Shown here: positions 11,601 through 22,129 of the stretch, piece by piece
Layout: every line of letters begins with the position of its first letter
How positions within the stretch are numbered: position 1 is the first letter of the stretch
DNA from: Eriocheir sinensis
Taxonomy: Eukaryota > Arthropoda > Malacostraca > Decapoda > Varunidae
DNA length: 64,000 bases
Assembly: GCF_024679095.1 (NCBI RefSeq)
Contig: NC_066529.1
Coordinates: 2,553,094-2,617,093 of the forward strand
Reading direction: 5' to 3'
Notes under the pieces: model-generated
The model's input: only the letters and a program-made list of their open reading frames with translations
Told to the model about the DNA's origin: nothing
The model's database searches: none
Program-made: the position numbers and the translations under genes

Positions 11601-13808
11601 GTCCCATGATAAGAGGAGGTGAATCTATAAGCACACGTGGACTTAACTAACACTTACTCAAACGAAACTCAACCTTAATATCCTTTTTCAACTACATTCA
11701 GCCGGATTATTCATGTTTACCTTATTGTTGTACAGTCCTTGGCCCTCTCGTTTTGTCTAGCACATCAGCAACATTCAGCATAGGTTATCATGGCAATGCT
11801 GATTAGTAGCTCTCCCCTGACGGACGGCATTTGACTGAAGAGAAAGGAGTCCCCGGAACTGATGTAACCTAAAGCAACTCCACCTCATCCTGGTATCCTC
11901 CTACGACCCCTGTATATCATTCTGTTCCTCCTACAACCCCCTTCACATCGCCCTGTTCCTCTTCCAACCCCTTCACATCATCCTGCTCCCCGTACAGCCT
12001 CTCCATATCATCCCTCTCTTCCTCTGACCCACTCTTCTTGATGCCTCTCCTGTTGCTATACTTCTCCCTTCCTTCTTCCCATCCCCCTATCCATTTTCTT
12101 CCTCCCTATCTACGTCTCCTTCTATTTGTTTATCCTTCCACCTATTTTCACCTTCCCCGTACTGTAGCCTGCTCCCTCTCTTGCTTTCATGGACTTTCTT
12201 TCTAACCCCTCTACCTCGGTATTCCTACACTTTCTCTTGCTTTATCTATTATCTGTTACTCGTCATCCAGTCATCTGCCTTCCCATCTTCTCTCCCTCAT
12301 CACTTCCCTACCTTTCCTTCGCCTCCTTCACGCTCGTCCTCCCTCATTCCTTCCTTCCTTCCCTGCTCCCCTCTGTTACTCCCATCCACATCCTCCTCTT
12401 ACCATGTTCCCTTTCTTCCTTCCCCTCTTCATCACTCGCATCCTCTCTCGTCCCCGCTCCCCTCTCCCTCCATCCCTCCCTTCCTGCAGCAGTAACAACC
12501 TTGTCTCTACACCTTGCATGCAGCGTGACCGAAGAGTAAGTGGCCCGGACTTCCAACACACCAAGGTGCTTATGTGTTCCCGATCCCGCCTTCCCTCGCT
12601 GCGCCTCGCCCCGACCGCTCGACACCGCACATACCCGTTCTGCCCCAGTCTTACACTAGTCTCCCCTTTCCATTCCTCCCTCCCTTCCCCACTAATGGTC
12701 TAGAGTAGCGGGAATGTTGCTGCCTAAGTCTCCATAAGCCTTGCTCGTGCTTGTGGAGAATGTTGTTAGATTAGCACGGAGTTTAGTGTGTTTGCTGGGG
12801 AATGTTTTTTTGTATTTTTTCGCGTGTTTCGGCGAGGCAGGGCGAGGTGCGTGTGGCGAAGGAAGGCACATTCGTGTTTTGTGCTCTTGTCACTTTTTCT
12901 CTTCAGTTTTAACTCTTTGTAGTCTATTTTTAAAGGGGAGATTCTAGTGTAAGTTTGTATTGAAAACTTTTGGATGCTCCTCAGTTGAGTGTGCCTTGTC
13001 TAATGCATTACCATGATATATCTTTTTTTCACGAAGTAGTCAGTCAGAGGGACAGGAGGCGGCGACGGGCCAGTGTAGGCCGAGAGTGGCTCCCTGCCTG
13101 GCCACAGCCGCCTAGGTAGATGTTGTAGTGGGGTGGTGAAGGACACAAGCTAAGTCTCAGCCACTCTTGAGTGGTCCTCGCTTGTATTAAAAAGATATAT
13201 CAATAAAACTAACATAGACGGATATATTTATTTGTATTCGCCAATAGCAATGTGTCTAAAAGTGAAATGCTCTTTTGGCAATGTCTCACAATGCTTGTTC
13301 TTCCATATGAAGTCATCGTGTCGGCTGGATCGGATGCTGCACGTCAACGAGAACATCATCCTGCAGGCCACGCTGGAGGAGTTCGAGGACTCGCGGGACA
13401 ACATGTCCTTTGCGATGCTGCAGCGGGAGAAGGTGAGTGTCGGGGGAGGGGGAACAGAAGGAGGGCGGCACGTGCCGGCTCATCAGACTTACTGGAGGTG
13501 ATCACAAAGTCCTCATGTGTTGTACCTTGACTTGGCATGTGACAGTGTCTCCAGAGCGAGATAAACAATCAAGTTTTTTGGTCCTCCAGGAAGCCTGTGA
13601 AGAGATAGTGACGGAGCTGGGCCAGAAGATCAACTCGCACGCCCGGGAGGTGCGCGAGGACATGGCGCTGTCAGTGTTGATCCTGGCGGAGGTGCAGGTG
13701 CACATGCCGCCCGTGCCGGACGCCGCCGCATTGTGCCGCTGCTCGCCACACCTCCTGCTGCTCCTCGCCACCTTGGCTTCGCTACACCACACGCTGCTGG
13801 CGTCCTGA
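6812..13808 (+). CDS. GDNF family receptor alpha-like protein, GPI-anchored (3' part of gene, 8 exons)
   Basis: Exons 6812-7037, 7428-7565, 7954-8159, 8719-9015, 9259-9528, 9982-10136, 13313-13432 and 13590-13808 all have AG/GT borders and keep phase. Together they give 542 residues after a split first codon. Numbering from that codon, residues 16-95 and 107-188 are two GDNF/GAS1-type cysteine domains; the second ends in the family-typical NPC. Residues 191-288 form a Pro/Thr-rich linker with a ten-Thr run. Residues 291-373 are an extra cysteine module. Residues about 380-500 contain the phrase YLFLGYSKAEEQLL. The protein ends in a Leu-rich hydrophobic tail (about 523-542) as in GPI-anchored proteins. 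GFR-alpha proteins are GPI-anchored co-receptors for GDNF-type ligands, and arthropods have a divergent GFR-like member; ligand and signalling partner here are unknown. The N-terminus with the signal peptide is missing. The family assignment rests on cysteine spacing and architecture read by eye. Confidence 0.8.
7338..7377. repeat. (GA)n microsatellite
   Basis: 40 bp of perfect GA, 50 bp upstream of the exon at 7428. Confidence 0.97.
7428..7565 (+). CDS. GFR-like exon: end of domain 1 and start of domain 2
   Basis: Acceptor CTACAG, donor GTGAGT at 7566. The split codon restores Met at the 5' junction and leaves AG at the 3' end. It encodes DRCVMAQEKLHPSC, which closes the first domain, then MLCNRLAAAC and DITC, which open the second. 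A 40-bp GA repeat sits about 50 bp upstream of the acceptor. Confidence 0.8.
7954..8159 (+). CDS. GFR-like exon: second GDNF/GAS1 domain
   Basis: Acceptor CCTCCTCAG, donor GTGAGT at 8160. The AG from the previous exon plus G gives Arg. The exon holds FYEQTC, QRC, AEC, LCSC, YTC and the closing WYNPC, the clearest GFR-alpha/GAS1 signature in the gene. It leaves with one base. Confidence 0.82.
8644..8677. repeat. (GA)n microsatellite
   Basis: 34 bp of perfect GA, about 40 bp upstream of the exon at 8719. Confidence 0.97.
8719..9015 (+). CDS. GFR-like exon: Pro/Thr-rich linker
   Basis: Acceptor CTGCCAG, donor GTAAGT at 9016, entering with two bases and leaving with one. It encodes a cysteine-free linker of about 99 residues. 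Its 3' half is Pro/Ser/Thr-rich with a run of ten Thr from an imperfect ACC repeat, and it is probably an O-glycosylated stalk. The repeat makes the length of this exon likely to vary between individuals. Confidence 0.75.
9259..9528 (+). CDS. GFR-like exon: extra cysteine-rich module
   Basis: Acceptor CCTCCTCAG, donor GTAAGT at 9529, phase consistent on both sides. Ten cysteines occur in one exon: YC, EEC, ELC, LC, AC, EC, PC, EC, FC, IC. The stretch FYKGEECSELCLC followed by LAC and LEC resembles the von Willebrand factor C pattern (Y..GE.C...C.C). This module is not part of vertebrate GFR-alpha proteins. It is followed by an intron rich in CTT/ACT repeats. Confidence 0.78.
9574..9646. repeat. 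(CTT)n/(ACT)n trinucleotide repeat
   Basis: CTT units followed by ACT units, shortly after the exon ending at 9528. Confidence 0.93.
9982..10136 (+). CDS. GFR-like exon: C-terminal region, part 1
   Basis: Acceptor GTTGCAG, donor GTGAGT at 10137; it enters with two bases and ends in phase 0. It encodes NFGVYLFLGYSKAEEQLL and a predicted amphipathic helical segment. The following intron is 3.2 kb and starts with about 850 bp of almost pure pyrimidine. Confidence 0.75.
10150..10990. repeat. Pyrimidine tract (about 0.84 kb) in GFR-like intron 7
   Basis: Almost only C and T on the plus strand with CTCCT and TTCTT motifs. Several long fake open frames result. No coding signal. Confidence 0.8.
11880..12030. 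repeat. Degenerate about 33-bp tandem repeat in GFR-like intron 7
   Basis: A C/T-rich unit close to CATC-TCCTGTTCCTCCTACAACCC recurs about four times. No coding capacity. Confidence 0.5.
13014..13202. mobile_element. Small inverted-repeat element (possible MITE) in GFR-like intron 7
   Basis: TGATATATCTTTTT at the left end is matched by its inverse, AAAAAGATATATCA, at the right end. A second inner pair (GAGAGTGGCT / AGCCACTCTT) gives hairpin potential. The GC-rich interior differs from the AT-rich flanks. No clear target duplication. Confidence 0.4.
13313..13432 (+). CDS. GFR-like exon: C-terminal region, part 2
   Basis: Acceptor ATATGAAG (weaker than the others), donor GTGAGT at 13433; 40 codons, phase 0 at both ends. 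It encodes SSCRLDRMLHVNENIILQ and a Glu-rich segment. Codon use is GC3-rich as in the neighbouring exons. A small inverted-repeat element lies about 110 bp upstream. Confidence 0.72.
13590..13808 (+). CDS. GFR-like last exon with GPI-anchor-like tail
   Basis: Acceptor GTCCTCCAG and phase 0 start; 72 codons and a TGA at 13806-13808. It starts EACEEIVTELGQK and ends with a small-residue stretch (PDAAALCRCS) followed by a Leu-rich hydrophobic end with no basic residues after it. This is the arrangement of a C-terminal GPI attachment signal. Confidence 0.78.
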   Translation, partial: EACEEIVTELGQKINSHAREVREDMALSVLILAEVQVHMPPVPDAAALCRCSPHLLLLLATLASLHHTLLAS

Positions 13809-15225
13809 TACAAGTGGCTGCCTATGCTTTCAGTTTATTAGAGTTGCCTAGGTAGCATTTTGTTACTAAGTTGTGCATTTGTGAAGTGCATGATAAAGTC
13901 AGTTGCCCCAGAGCGGGCGAAGGAAGCACCTTGTGGCCAGTGGCTTCTACGGACCCTGTCAATCTTTGTACCATTTTTTACCTCACCAAAACGCCTCACC
14001 GGCCTCTGGCCAGTCAGTCTATGCGCCCCGCCGCGTCCCTCAGGGGGCTCCACGCGGGCCTGCGGTGCAGGAGACACCCTTACAGAACATTTTGCATGAT
14101 TCGTTCATTCATCGATCAACATTATTGATGATTTTACAAGTACGACTTTTTTTCCAAGAACATCATGAAACTGTCATGTGCATAAGAACATTTTTTTATG
14201 ATTTGTTAGACACTTGGATTCTCTTGAAGTGGTTTACATGGGATGTGTTAGTGAAGGAGGAGGGAGTGTTGGTGGCATGCTCACTGCCTTACTGTACCAT
14301 TCCCTGAGCCTCGGAGACCCGCCTTCGCGGCCCCCGAACGCTCTCACCCGCGGTGGATCATTTTGTTCTGTTGGTCACTCTCCATTTGTTCACTTCCGCT
14401 ACCACCAGCATGCAGGGGACCACACAACTCTTTCTGCCAAGTTGACTTTCAGTAAAATACTCAGCTAAATTATGATCATCCCTGGAAGTAAGATTGCTGT
14501 ATGAATAGACTGCCAAGTAGACCTCGGAAGCCCCTGTGGAGGAGAAAGGTTGTGTGCCTCAAGGTTGGTTGAGCCGTCCAGCAGGGTGACCTTGGGAGCG
14601 GCTGGCGCCCCCACCCAGACTGACAGACACACGAACACGGCACACCAGCCACACTCACCGGACAGCCACTGCTTCACACTGGACACTTCACGACGCCAAC
14701 GCGACAGGCTGTTGGCGACGATGATGCGGCTTTCCTTGTTCCCTCGAGACATGACTGTGCTGGACAGAGTGATCGTCAGCACGCATTGCCTTATAAATTT
14801 TGTAAATGTTCCACTCACTCCTCCCTTGGAAGTGTTCGATGGCTGATAACTGTGACGCCAAGAATCACCGTCACCTTCCCCGGACCAGCAGCTTCCCCGA
14901 CCCGCCGTCTTGTGTGTTCTTTTGTGTTTCACGCAGTTTCATGTTTAATCTGCCGTAAACAATATTTCAGTATTTTCACTGAGTTTCAGAGTTGTTTTTT
15001 TGTTTATCAAACAACTATTAAGTTGGTGAAATAAGTATAAGACATTTTTATTACTAGATAGGCTGTACATTGTGTGCAAGCTTGTCAACGTGAAAGTGTA
15101 AACTGTGTACTCAGCAAACTGCTGCACACCCTCGCCCCACGGCGCTGAGCAGCTGTCCGGCCGCGTCCATCACGCCAGGCTTGCCGTCTCACACTGCCTT
15201 GAATAAATAAATGTTTAATATAGTT
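13809..15225 (+). other. Probable 3' UTR of the GFR-like gene
   Basis: No convincing coding exon is seen after the stop. A canonical AATAAA stands at 15202-15207 in a short AT-rich patch, the first clear poly(A) signal after the stop, so the 3' UTR is inferred to run to about 15225. A longer transcript is possible. Confidence 0.4.
15202..15207 (+). terminator. Poly(A) signal AATAAA (GFR-like gene candidate)
   Basis: AATAAA, overlapping a second AATAAA-like copy, about 1.4 kb after the GFR-like stop codon. Assignment to that gene is inference from position. Confidence 0.35.
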
Positions 15226-16297
15226 CCCCTTGCAACTGTAACCCTCTTATTGGCGAATATCTGGCTAACCATGGCTGGGCCCTGATGCCACAGCCACAGA
15301 CGACAACACGTGGGCGGCGCCCCCACGCGCCGGTCCCCTGGCGGCCGCCGGGACAGCCTCTCCGCCGTGGCGCGCGGCCGTGCGTCTGCTCATGTACAGA
15401 AGTTATCTAGTGTCACTACGGTGGGTTTTGCTGGCAGTTTACAAAAGTATGATTCTTTTGAATTAAAGTTATGTTTTTTTACCTGCTCATAATTACTTTT
15501 CTTGGTTGGCGCGTGGTAGTTCACGACCCTGCAGGGAAGGGGGCTATGCCCCCCTCGGTGCCGCCACTGGCTGCTGCAGGGCGCGGACTCACCGGAAATA
15601 CATGTAAATTGTTGAAATGCGATATTTTTAACGTGTTGGTCCTTCGAGAAGGGGCAGCACACGTTAGGGGGAGCCACGCCCCCACTGCCTCGGCGCGGCG
15701 TGCCCGGCCAGTGGGAGTGGCGGCTGTGCCCCGAGGAGGGTCGTTGCCTGACGCCATCCCGGCCAGAAGTGGGCAATTGCCTCTTTCATTATTCTGTAAA
15801 GCAGATACTCCTAAGTGAAGCAAGTTGTTGTTGGAGCAGCACAAAAGTTTATTGAAACATAAAAAGAGATAGCCTAAATGTTCTGTAAATATTGTAGTAT
15901 AAATATATATATTGTTATGTACATGGAAATGTACAAGTTCACGTTGAATATTGTATTAAAAGATACAGAGATGTGTACTGTACTTCTCTACTCAAAAGGT
16001 TTCACTGGAAAAGCCCGACACTCACTCGGCGACACTCACCACGTACCCTCACTCGTGACAGTAGTGCCCACACACGAGCCGGCCGTCCCCAACGACTGCC
16101 GCGCTGCTGCTATTCCTACATCAGGCAAGGCTGCTTGTCTACTGGGACGTGCACCTTCCACTCTCCACCTTCACACTCGCCCTGTGCCCCCACACCTGTA
16201 CATAGTGCAGGACTCGGCCCCGCTGCGGCGCAGCCACGTTCAGCCTCGGACACGCAAGGCCTCGCAGAGAAGATTAAGCTAACTTGCGGAACTTGCT

Positions 16298-16319
16298 TAT
16301 ATATATATATATATATATA

Positions 16320-16390
<71 letters not shown>
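16298..16390. repeat. (TA)n microsatellite
   Basis: 93 bp of TA with a single C interruption at 16321. Confidence 0.97.
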
Positions 16391-16394
<4 letters not shown>

Positions 16395-17114
16395 CTTGAA
16401 ACACAGTAAATAATTTTTTTTTATTATTGATGACAAGATATGTCAGCCCCGGCGGGAAGATAAATTCGTGGCATCCCTCTGGTGGCCGTGACCGCGCCTT
16501 GTGTCCACAAGCGTCAGCAACTTCGGAAACTTTTTTCTGATCTTGCCAAGGGAAGGGGCTGCCGAGGCCTGAGCGGGGCCGAGTTCTTTCTCCACGCTGG
16601 CACTAAACAACGGTACTCGCCAGTGTCTTTCCTGTTATACCTTTTCCCATTTTCTTCCATCATTATTTGTTCCTTAATATCGACTCTCCTGTTTCCTCCT
16701 CCGCCGACGCTCGTCCTGGAGGTGTTGGTGCACACACTGCCTGCCGCTGCCGCCTGCCAGGCCCGCGTCCTCGTGTTCCACCGGTCAGGGTTATGCTACG
16801 TGGTGATCTATATAATCGTTTCCTCTCGTTTTCCTCGTCCTTGAGGATTGCATGTTTGTTTTGTATTTAACGTTGCCGTAAGACTGCGCTTAGAAAGAAA
16901 ACAAAGGACGAGAGAAAGAGCCGAGCCACTGCCTCGTGTGGCGGCCTGAATGCCACATCTTGGCGAGGCAGTTCAGGCAGTGGTGAACGAAGGGTCGCGG
17001 CCGCCAGTCACCAGGAAGAGTTTTGTTTAATATTCGACATTTCTTGGTAATACGTTTTCTGTATTTTGTACTGTGAGCTTGTTTGTTTTTGTGCTGTTAG
17101 TTACTAAAACCCCA

Positions 17115-17310
17115 TTGCCATTATTATCATTGTTATTATTATTATCAATATTATTATATCTTATTACTATTATAATATTATTATATATTTATTGTTATCA
17201 TTATTATTATTTTATATCATTATCATATAATATTATTACTATTATTATAAAAACATTATTACTATAATATTTTTTTTTATTATTATCAATATTATTATAA
17301 ACATGAATTT
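17115..17310. repeat. (ATT)n-rich stretch
   Basis: Imperfect TTA/ATT triplets over about 200 bp. No coding capacity. Confidence 0.75.
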
Positions 17311-17769
17311 ATCAATATTATCGGTATACCCAACAGTACCATCAACTCATCGTTTACAATCAATACAACCAATATTTTTGGAGATTTCTCATCTCATTGC
17401 ATCTGGGCACCACTGAGGAAACGCGACCCTCACTAAGTTCTCCCCAGCGACGGACATTGGTTAGTGGACAAGAAATTTGCTGCGGCTGTAGATGCCACGC
17501 GGACCCTGGCGTTCGGGTTTCGGCTTTGCGACTTCCCATGACTTGTCTGGCTGAAGTGGGAACGAGAATTTAATGAGCTCAACCGCGTCCGCCTTCCTTA
17601 TTCGTGTAGTCACCCACACACGCACAAACACATCCGGTCGCGTTGAACATCCTGTGGACACTGCTGGAGAGCTGTTAACTTGTACATAAGATGATAGTTA
17701 AGTGTGTCAACCGGTGTGTCTTGTATCTTTAGCGAAAGCCATAAATTCGTGGACACTTTTTCTCGTTTT

Positions 17770-18190
17770 CGTGGGAAGTGAAGCGTAAAGGTGTGTGGGA
17801 GGTGTTAACACAGGTGGCAGGTGTGGGGAGAGTGTGAAGGGATGTGAAAGATATGATAAGTATATGTGTGAACTTGACAAGCGTGTGGTGGGGAGGGGGT
17901 AAGATTGGTGGTAGGTTCATTCACTAATAATTTCGAGAGGCTGGATACCCTTGCGAGCTGTTTGCCATAGGCAGGCCCGCCCGGGTGGTAGCACTGGTAG
18001 GTGTGTGAGTGATGTATTCTGGGATGTGGCAGGTGTGTGGAAGGAGAAGACAGGTGTGGTAAATGTGTGCTTGGATGTGACAGATGAATAGAGGGCAGAC
18101 ACTAGCGGCAGGTGTATGGAGGTGAGCCACGTTTCTTTAGGGGGCATGCATGTGTGTGTTGGGGGCGAGGTAAGGCAGGTGTAAGACAAA
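17770..18190. repeat. GT-rich degenerate repeats
   Basis: GGCAGGTGTG and related GTGTG phrases recur at irregular spacing through this stretch. No exon was recognised. Confidence 0.35.
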
Positions 18191-18294
18191 CCAATGAGTG
18201 CTTTCAGGAGTAATAGCAAGTGTTAGTTGAGCCAGGTTTTGAAAGTTGTGAATTAAGAGTTAAGGTAGAATAGCAAAGAAAAAACTTATGAAGG

Positions 18295-18587
18295 GTGTGA
18301 GTGTGTCATTCGCCATGGTTTGATTACACACGGACCAGCAAGACCAAACCAGTGCCCTCCCCGAAAGATATTGGGGCTCAAGTGACATATATTTGGGTAC
18401 GGCTGGAAACTCACACCCACACACACCCAGGAAAACCTCGACCGACACTCAGTACCAATTCACTATTATGTGGACATGGGGCACGGATAAAAAGGAGACT
18501 GCCCATTCGTTTCCATTACTCATAGGTATCGAACCCGGGACCTCTCGTTTCTGAGCCGAGCGCGCAAACACCTATACTACAGAACTC

Positions 18588-18592
<5 letters not shown>
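18295..18592 (-). mobile_element. tRNA-derived SINE remnant
   Basis: On the minus strand a tRNA-like head carries a B-box (GGGTTCGATACC) after an A-box-like region. It is followed by a tail whose segment around 18440-18480 (plus-strand TACCAATTCACT) recurs near 62296-62330 (TACCCATTCACT). The T-stem no longer pairs, so it is not a working tRNA gene. Confidence 0.5.

Positions 18593-18619
<27 letters not shown>
18591..18619. repeat. (GT)n microsatellite
   Basis: 29 bp of GT directly adjoining the SINE head on its left side. Confidence 0.95.
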
Positions 18620-18620
<1 letters not shown>

Positions 18621-18873
18621 CAAGTTATCCCAACAGCGTAAAAGACCTGACAAGTTTGTAAGGTCCCAAGCGGAAGTGTTCCACGTTGGGGACACAAAAC
18701 GTCACTTTCCCTTGCGGCAATCATTAATCCGGAAGACGGACACTCGCTCTCGGCACGCCAGGGTCCGCGTGAGGCCGGGCCAAGGGGAGAACTTTTCTTA
18801 AACTATTTTTGTATCGAGGTAAGAAAGAAAAGAGAAAACAATCTGTGACTGTAGTATTGTCTTCGCCTCATCG

Positions 18874-18878
<5 letters not shown>

Positions 18879-18917
<39 letters not shown>
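18879..18917. repeat. (CT)n microsatellite
   Basis: About 39 bp of perfect CT. Confidence 0.95.
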
Positions 18918-18920
<3 letters not shown>

Positions 18921-19057
18921 ACCCTCGCCTTTTAAGTATCTGCGGCGGTGCGTGATAAGGTATCGGTGTCAGCCTGTGATTTACTCTGCATATCTCTTAA
19001 GTAATTTACGTATGTCGAGGGTTCCTCTCTGTTAGGTCTTTGGTGTCGAGGAGAAGA

Positions 19058-19060
<3 letters not shown>

Positions 19061-19114
<54 letters not shown>
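19061..19114. repeat. (CA)n microsatellite
   Basis: 54 bp of perfect CA. Confidence 0.97.
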
Positions 19115-19117
<3 letters not shown>

Positions 19118-19479
19118 CGTAGGCGACGATGTTCTCTCTGAATGAAATGCTTGAATCTCCCTATTTTCATGTTTTTATTATGATTATTATTCTCATCATT
19201 GTTGTTACTCTCATGATATAAACCTTTACTCCTGTCATTCGCTCTCTTTCTCTCTCGTTTTCTCTCATCTCCTTTATGAGTCTCAAAGTCATTCAGCCAA
19301 ACTTGATTTTCGTTTCTAGAACAGCATTGTGAACTGTGTTGTAAAAATGTCCCATTGATGGCATGTTAAAATGTAAAAGAAATAAATCCTATCGTTTTGC
19401 TATAAAGGGTTGTTTGTTTCCTTTTTTTATTCTTTTTTCTCAACTGGTCCTCAGCCGAGTGTAGCTGTCAGCCAGTTTC

Positions 19480-19715
19480 CTGGGCTGGTGGGGTAGAGGG
19501 TGGTAGGGTGTGGGCCAAGTGTGTGGGGGGGGGGGGGAGGACGAATGGGGTGTCAGGATGGGGGTCAGGTGTATGGGAGGGGGAGAGGTCGTAAGGGGTT
19601 GTAGGATAGGGGTCAGGTGTAGGGGAAGATGGGGGAGTACGTAAGGGGTGGTAGGGTTGGGTGCATGGGGGAGGACGTATTGGATGACGAGGAGTTAATG
19701 TAGTCGGGTTGTTCT
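19480..19715. repeat. Degenerate G-rich tandem repeat
   Basis: GGGGTCAGGTGTA and CGTAAGGGGT-GTAGG motifs recur at spacings of about 55-60 bp; a run of 13 G is at 19525-19537. The complementary strand gives only Pro/Thr-rich fake frames. Confidence 0.5.
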
Positions 19716-20008
19716 GCATTGTTCACAGCTCTCAAGTTACGAAAGAAACTAAATGTATATGTGTAGGTATCCGTGAAGTGAGATTGAATAAGATATCCAT
19801 TTTAAGCCTTTTGAATTCATCCATATAAGTGTACAGCATAAAGAGTTCCAGCGGCTGGCAGATGGCTGTGTTCAGGGTTGTGACGTCACGGGTGGAGGTG
19901 TGACGGGGAATCGGGGATGCCCAGCCACGAACTGCCGCCAGAGGTCTCAAGTCATTTGTCCATAAGCTGCCGTGGTGAGTAGACGTGTGTGTGTTTGTGT
20001 ATAATTAC

Positions 20009-20342
20009 CTACTATCCATATCAGACCCTATGACATGCCGTTTTGCGCAAATATCTTTCAAACGAAGACTCGGATCAGCATGGTGTTTTGGCACATTGTT
20101 TCACACACTCCGCTAATTTTTTACGCTATTGTGCATTGCCAGATGCGGTTAATTATGGCGTTTACTCCTGACTGTGATGGCAAAACCTGCGTGAACAGGT
20201 GAGGCGTGACGTATTTGTGACGTGTATCCACCAACTATCTGTGTGTGAAACAATCTGTGCCAAAGCACCATGCTGAGCCGAGTCTTCGTTTGAAAGATAT
20301 TTGCGAAAAACGGTATGTCATAGGGTCTGATACGGATAACAG
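20009..20342. mobile_element. Foldback MITE with about 100-bp terminal inverted repeats
   Basis: The left arm 20009-20108 and the right arm 20241-20342 are inverted copies at roughly 90% identity, sharing for example TATCAGACCCTATGACAT and CAAATATCTTTCAAACGAAG. The ends read CTACTATCC and (inverted) CTGTTATCC. TTAC directly flanks both sides (20005-20008 and 20343-20346), a possible 4-bp target duplication. The 130-bp centre has no coding capacity. The superfamily is undetermined. Confidence 0.8.
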
Positions 20343-22129
20343 TTACCTAAGTATTTTATTCAAAACTTTGCAAGTCGTTCTATTCCCCAAGTTTTCAGTA
20401 ATAGATCGCTTACATATCTTTGGTGTGATCGGCAACAAGTCCACAGTCGTTAGCTAGTCATTGTTTAATATTTCCAACGACAATGAGCAGCAGACTGGTC
20501 ATTTTTTTAGTAAATGGGTACCTTAAAACAGTAGTTTATTCCGTGGTCAAACCTTTGTTTTCCCGATGTATGCTTTGCACGATCATCACCATAAAGACTG
20601 GGTGGGCAGTGGATGGGGGAGCCCCGCGGGCAAATATTTTAATGACTAAGCGGTATCAGGCACCAGCATGCTCACTCTTAGAGGGGTGCTTTAGCCCTAT
20701 GGTAAGTAAGTGGCAGGTGAATATTGAAACGCAGTTTGAACTTTTTTTTTCACAATTATCAGAGGTTAAAAGAACTTTTTCAGCATCGGTTGTTACGCTG
20801 CCTCCTCTCCTGCACTGGCGGAGGCTGTGCTGCACAAGAAGACTGAGCATTGATATAGTCTCCTAAGTGCGACAGGATGATGGAAGACAGTGGCGGCGCC
20901 GAGATGTGGGAGGCCGCGAGGTGCGACCAAAAAGATCGCTCGTTGTGACAAATTTCCTTTCTGCGCCGGGAATGATATAAGGGTAGAAAAGTTGGGGGCT
21001 GAGGAAGGGACAGGAGGCGACAATTTGGCTCTGAACTTGCCTCAGTATCAGCCTTAGTATCCGACTAACCTTTCTCCCGTCCTCATCCTCCACTGTAATA
21101 TCCTTCTTCATATGACTTGCTGAGCGGGAAGGGACTGCCACTTTACCTCGAGGCCTTCACACCTGGCCACTCAAGGTGTGTGTGTCACCCAATGTTTTGC
21201 ATAGCAACATATAACCTCTATAACTATCTTATCTGCTCTGATGCACTCTTTACAGACTCACCCACCAGTAGACCTGAGTAATAGTTATGAAACTCATTTT
21301 CATATAGGTTCATATCATAATTGCATATCATATCCATATAGGGAGCTAACCATGTGTGGTTGGCTGTGACCATAGGCTTTTTTGCGTTGGTGGGAATGTT
21401 GCTGAAAAACATGTCATAAGGTACAATCAATAATTTATTAAATCACTTTACAGTAGAAGCCTGATGCTGCTGGAGTGGTCTTCCTCAGTGCTCGCTGCTT
21501 TTGACGGTGCTGAAGTCACAGGCAAGAGGAGAAAACAGTCAAGCACCACACATCCAAGTAGCAACCCGGTGTTTAGGGGTAGTAGGAAGCAAACGCTCAG
21601 CTACTTCACAGGTCCAGTAGCACAACAGCCTAGAAAGTTATGATCAGTGAGGCAGCAAGAATGGCAGCCTAGCTATGACCTTCAATGCAAGATGACGCCA
21701 CTATAAACACTATAAAAACATTTGAAAATAGCCCATCCCAATCCTTTCAATGATATTCTAGTGAAGGAAGAGTAAGTTTACCAAGTTAGTTAAGTCTTAG
21801 GGCCATATCAAACATTTCATCACTCAAGCATACATTTGTCAAGACTTTCGTAGGAGGGTGGTAGTTTTCTGACCCAGGGGTAGTTTGCCAAGACTTCTGT
21901 ATACTATTAAAGTGAAAAACAAATTAATGCATTTAACTTTTTTGGCCTTTAGAAATCGATTTGAATCAAAAGGAATGTACACTTTGACTAGATTGACTAG
22001 TCAGAAGTGAAGGTTCGTCAGGCAGTTAGCAATGGAGCAGCCAGGAGAGATATAATTTTAAAAGCTTTAGTCATATAAGGGACAGTATAGCAGAGTGACT
22101 TTGTATCTAATCCTTTCAGCTATATGTTC

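Larger units (their letters stand above)
15226..20000. other. Intergenic: no gene recognised
   Basis: Mixed GC-rich patches (15300-15780, 16440-17000) and microsatellites. Open frames are short and lack splice or family support. An AATAAA at about 19381 could end an unseen transcript. Confidence 0.5.

Noticed and set aside
18525..18592. tRNA gene on the minus strand
   Set aside because: It has A- and B-box-like motifs but the T-stem does not pair and a SINE-like tail follows.
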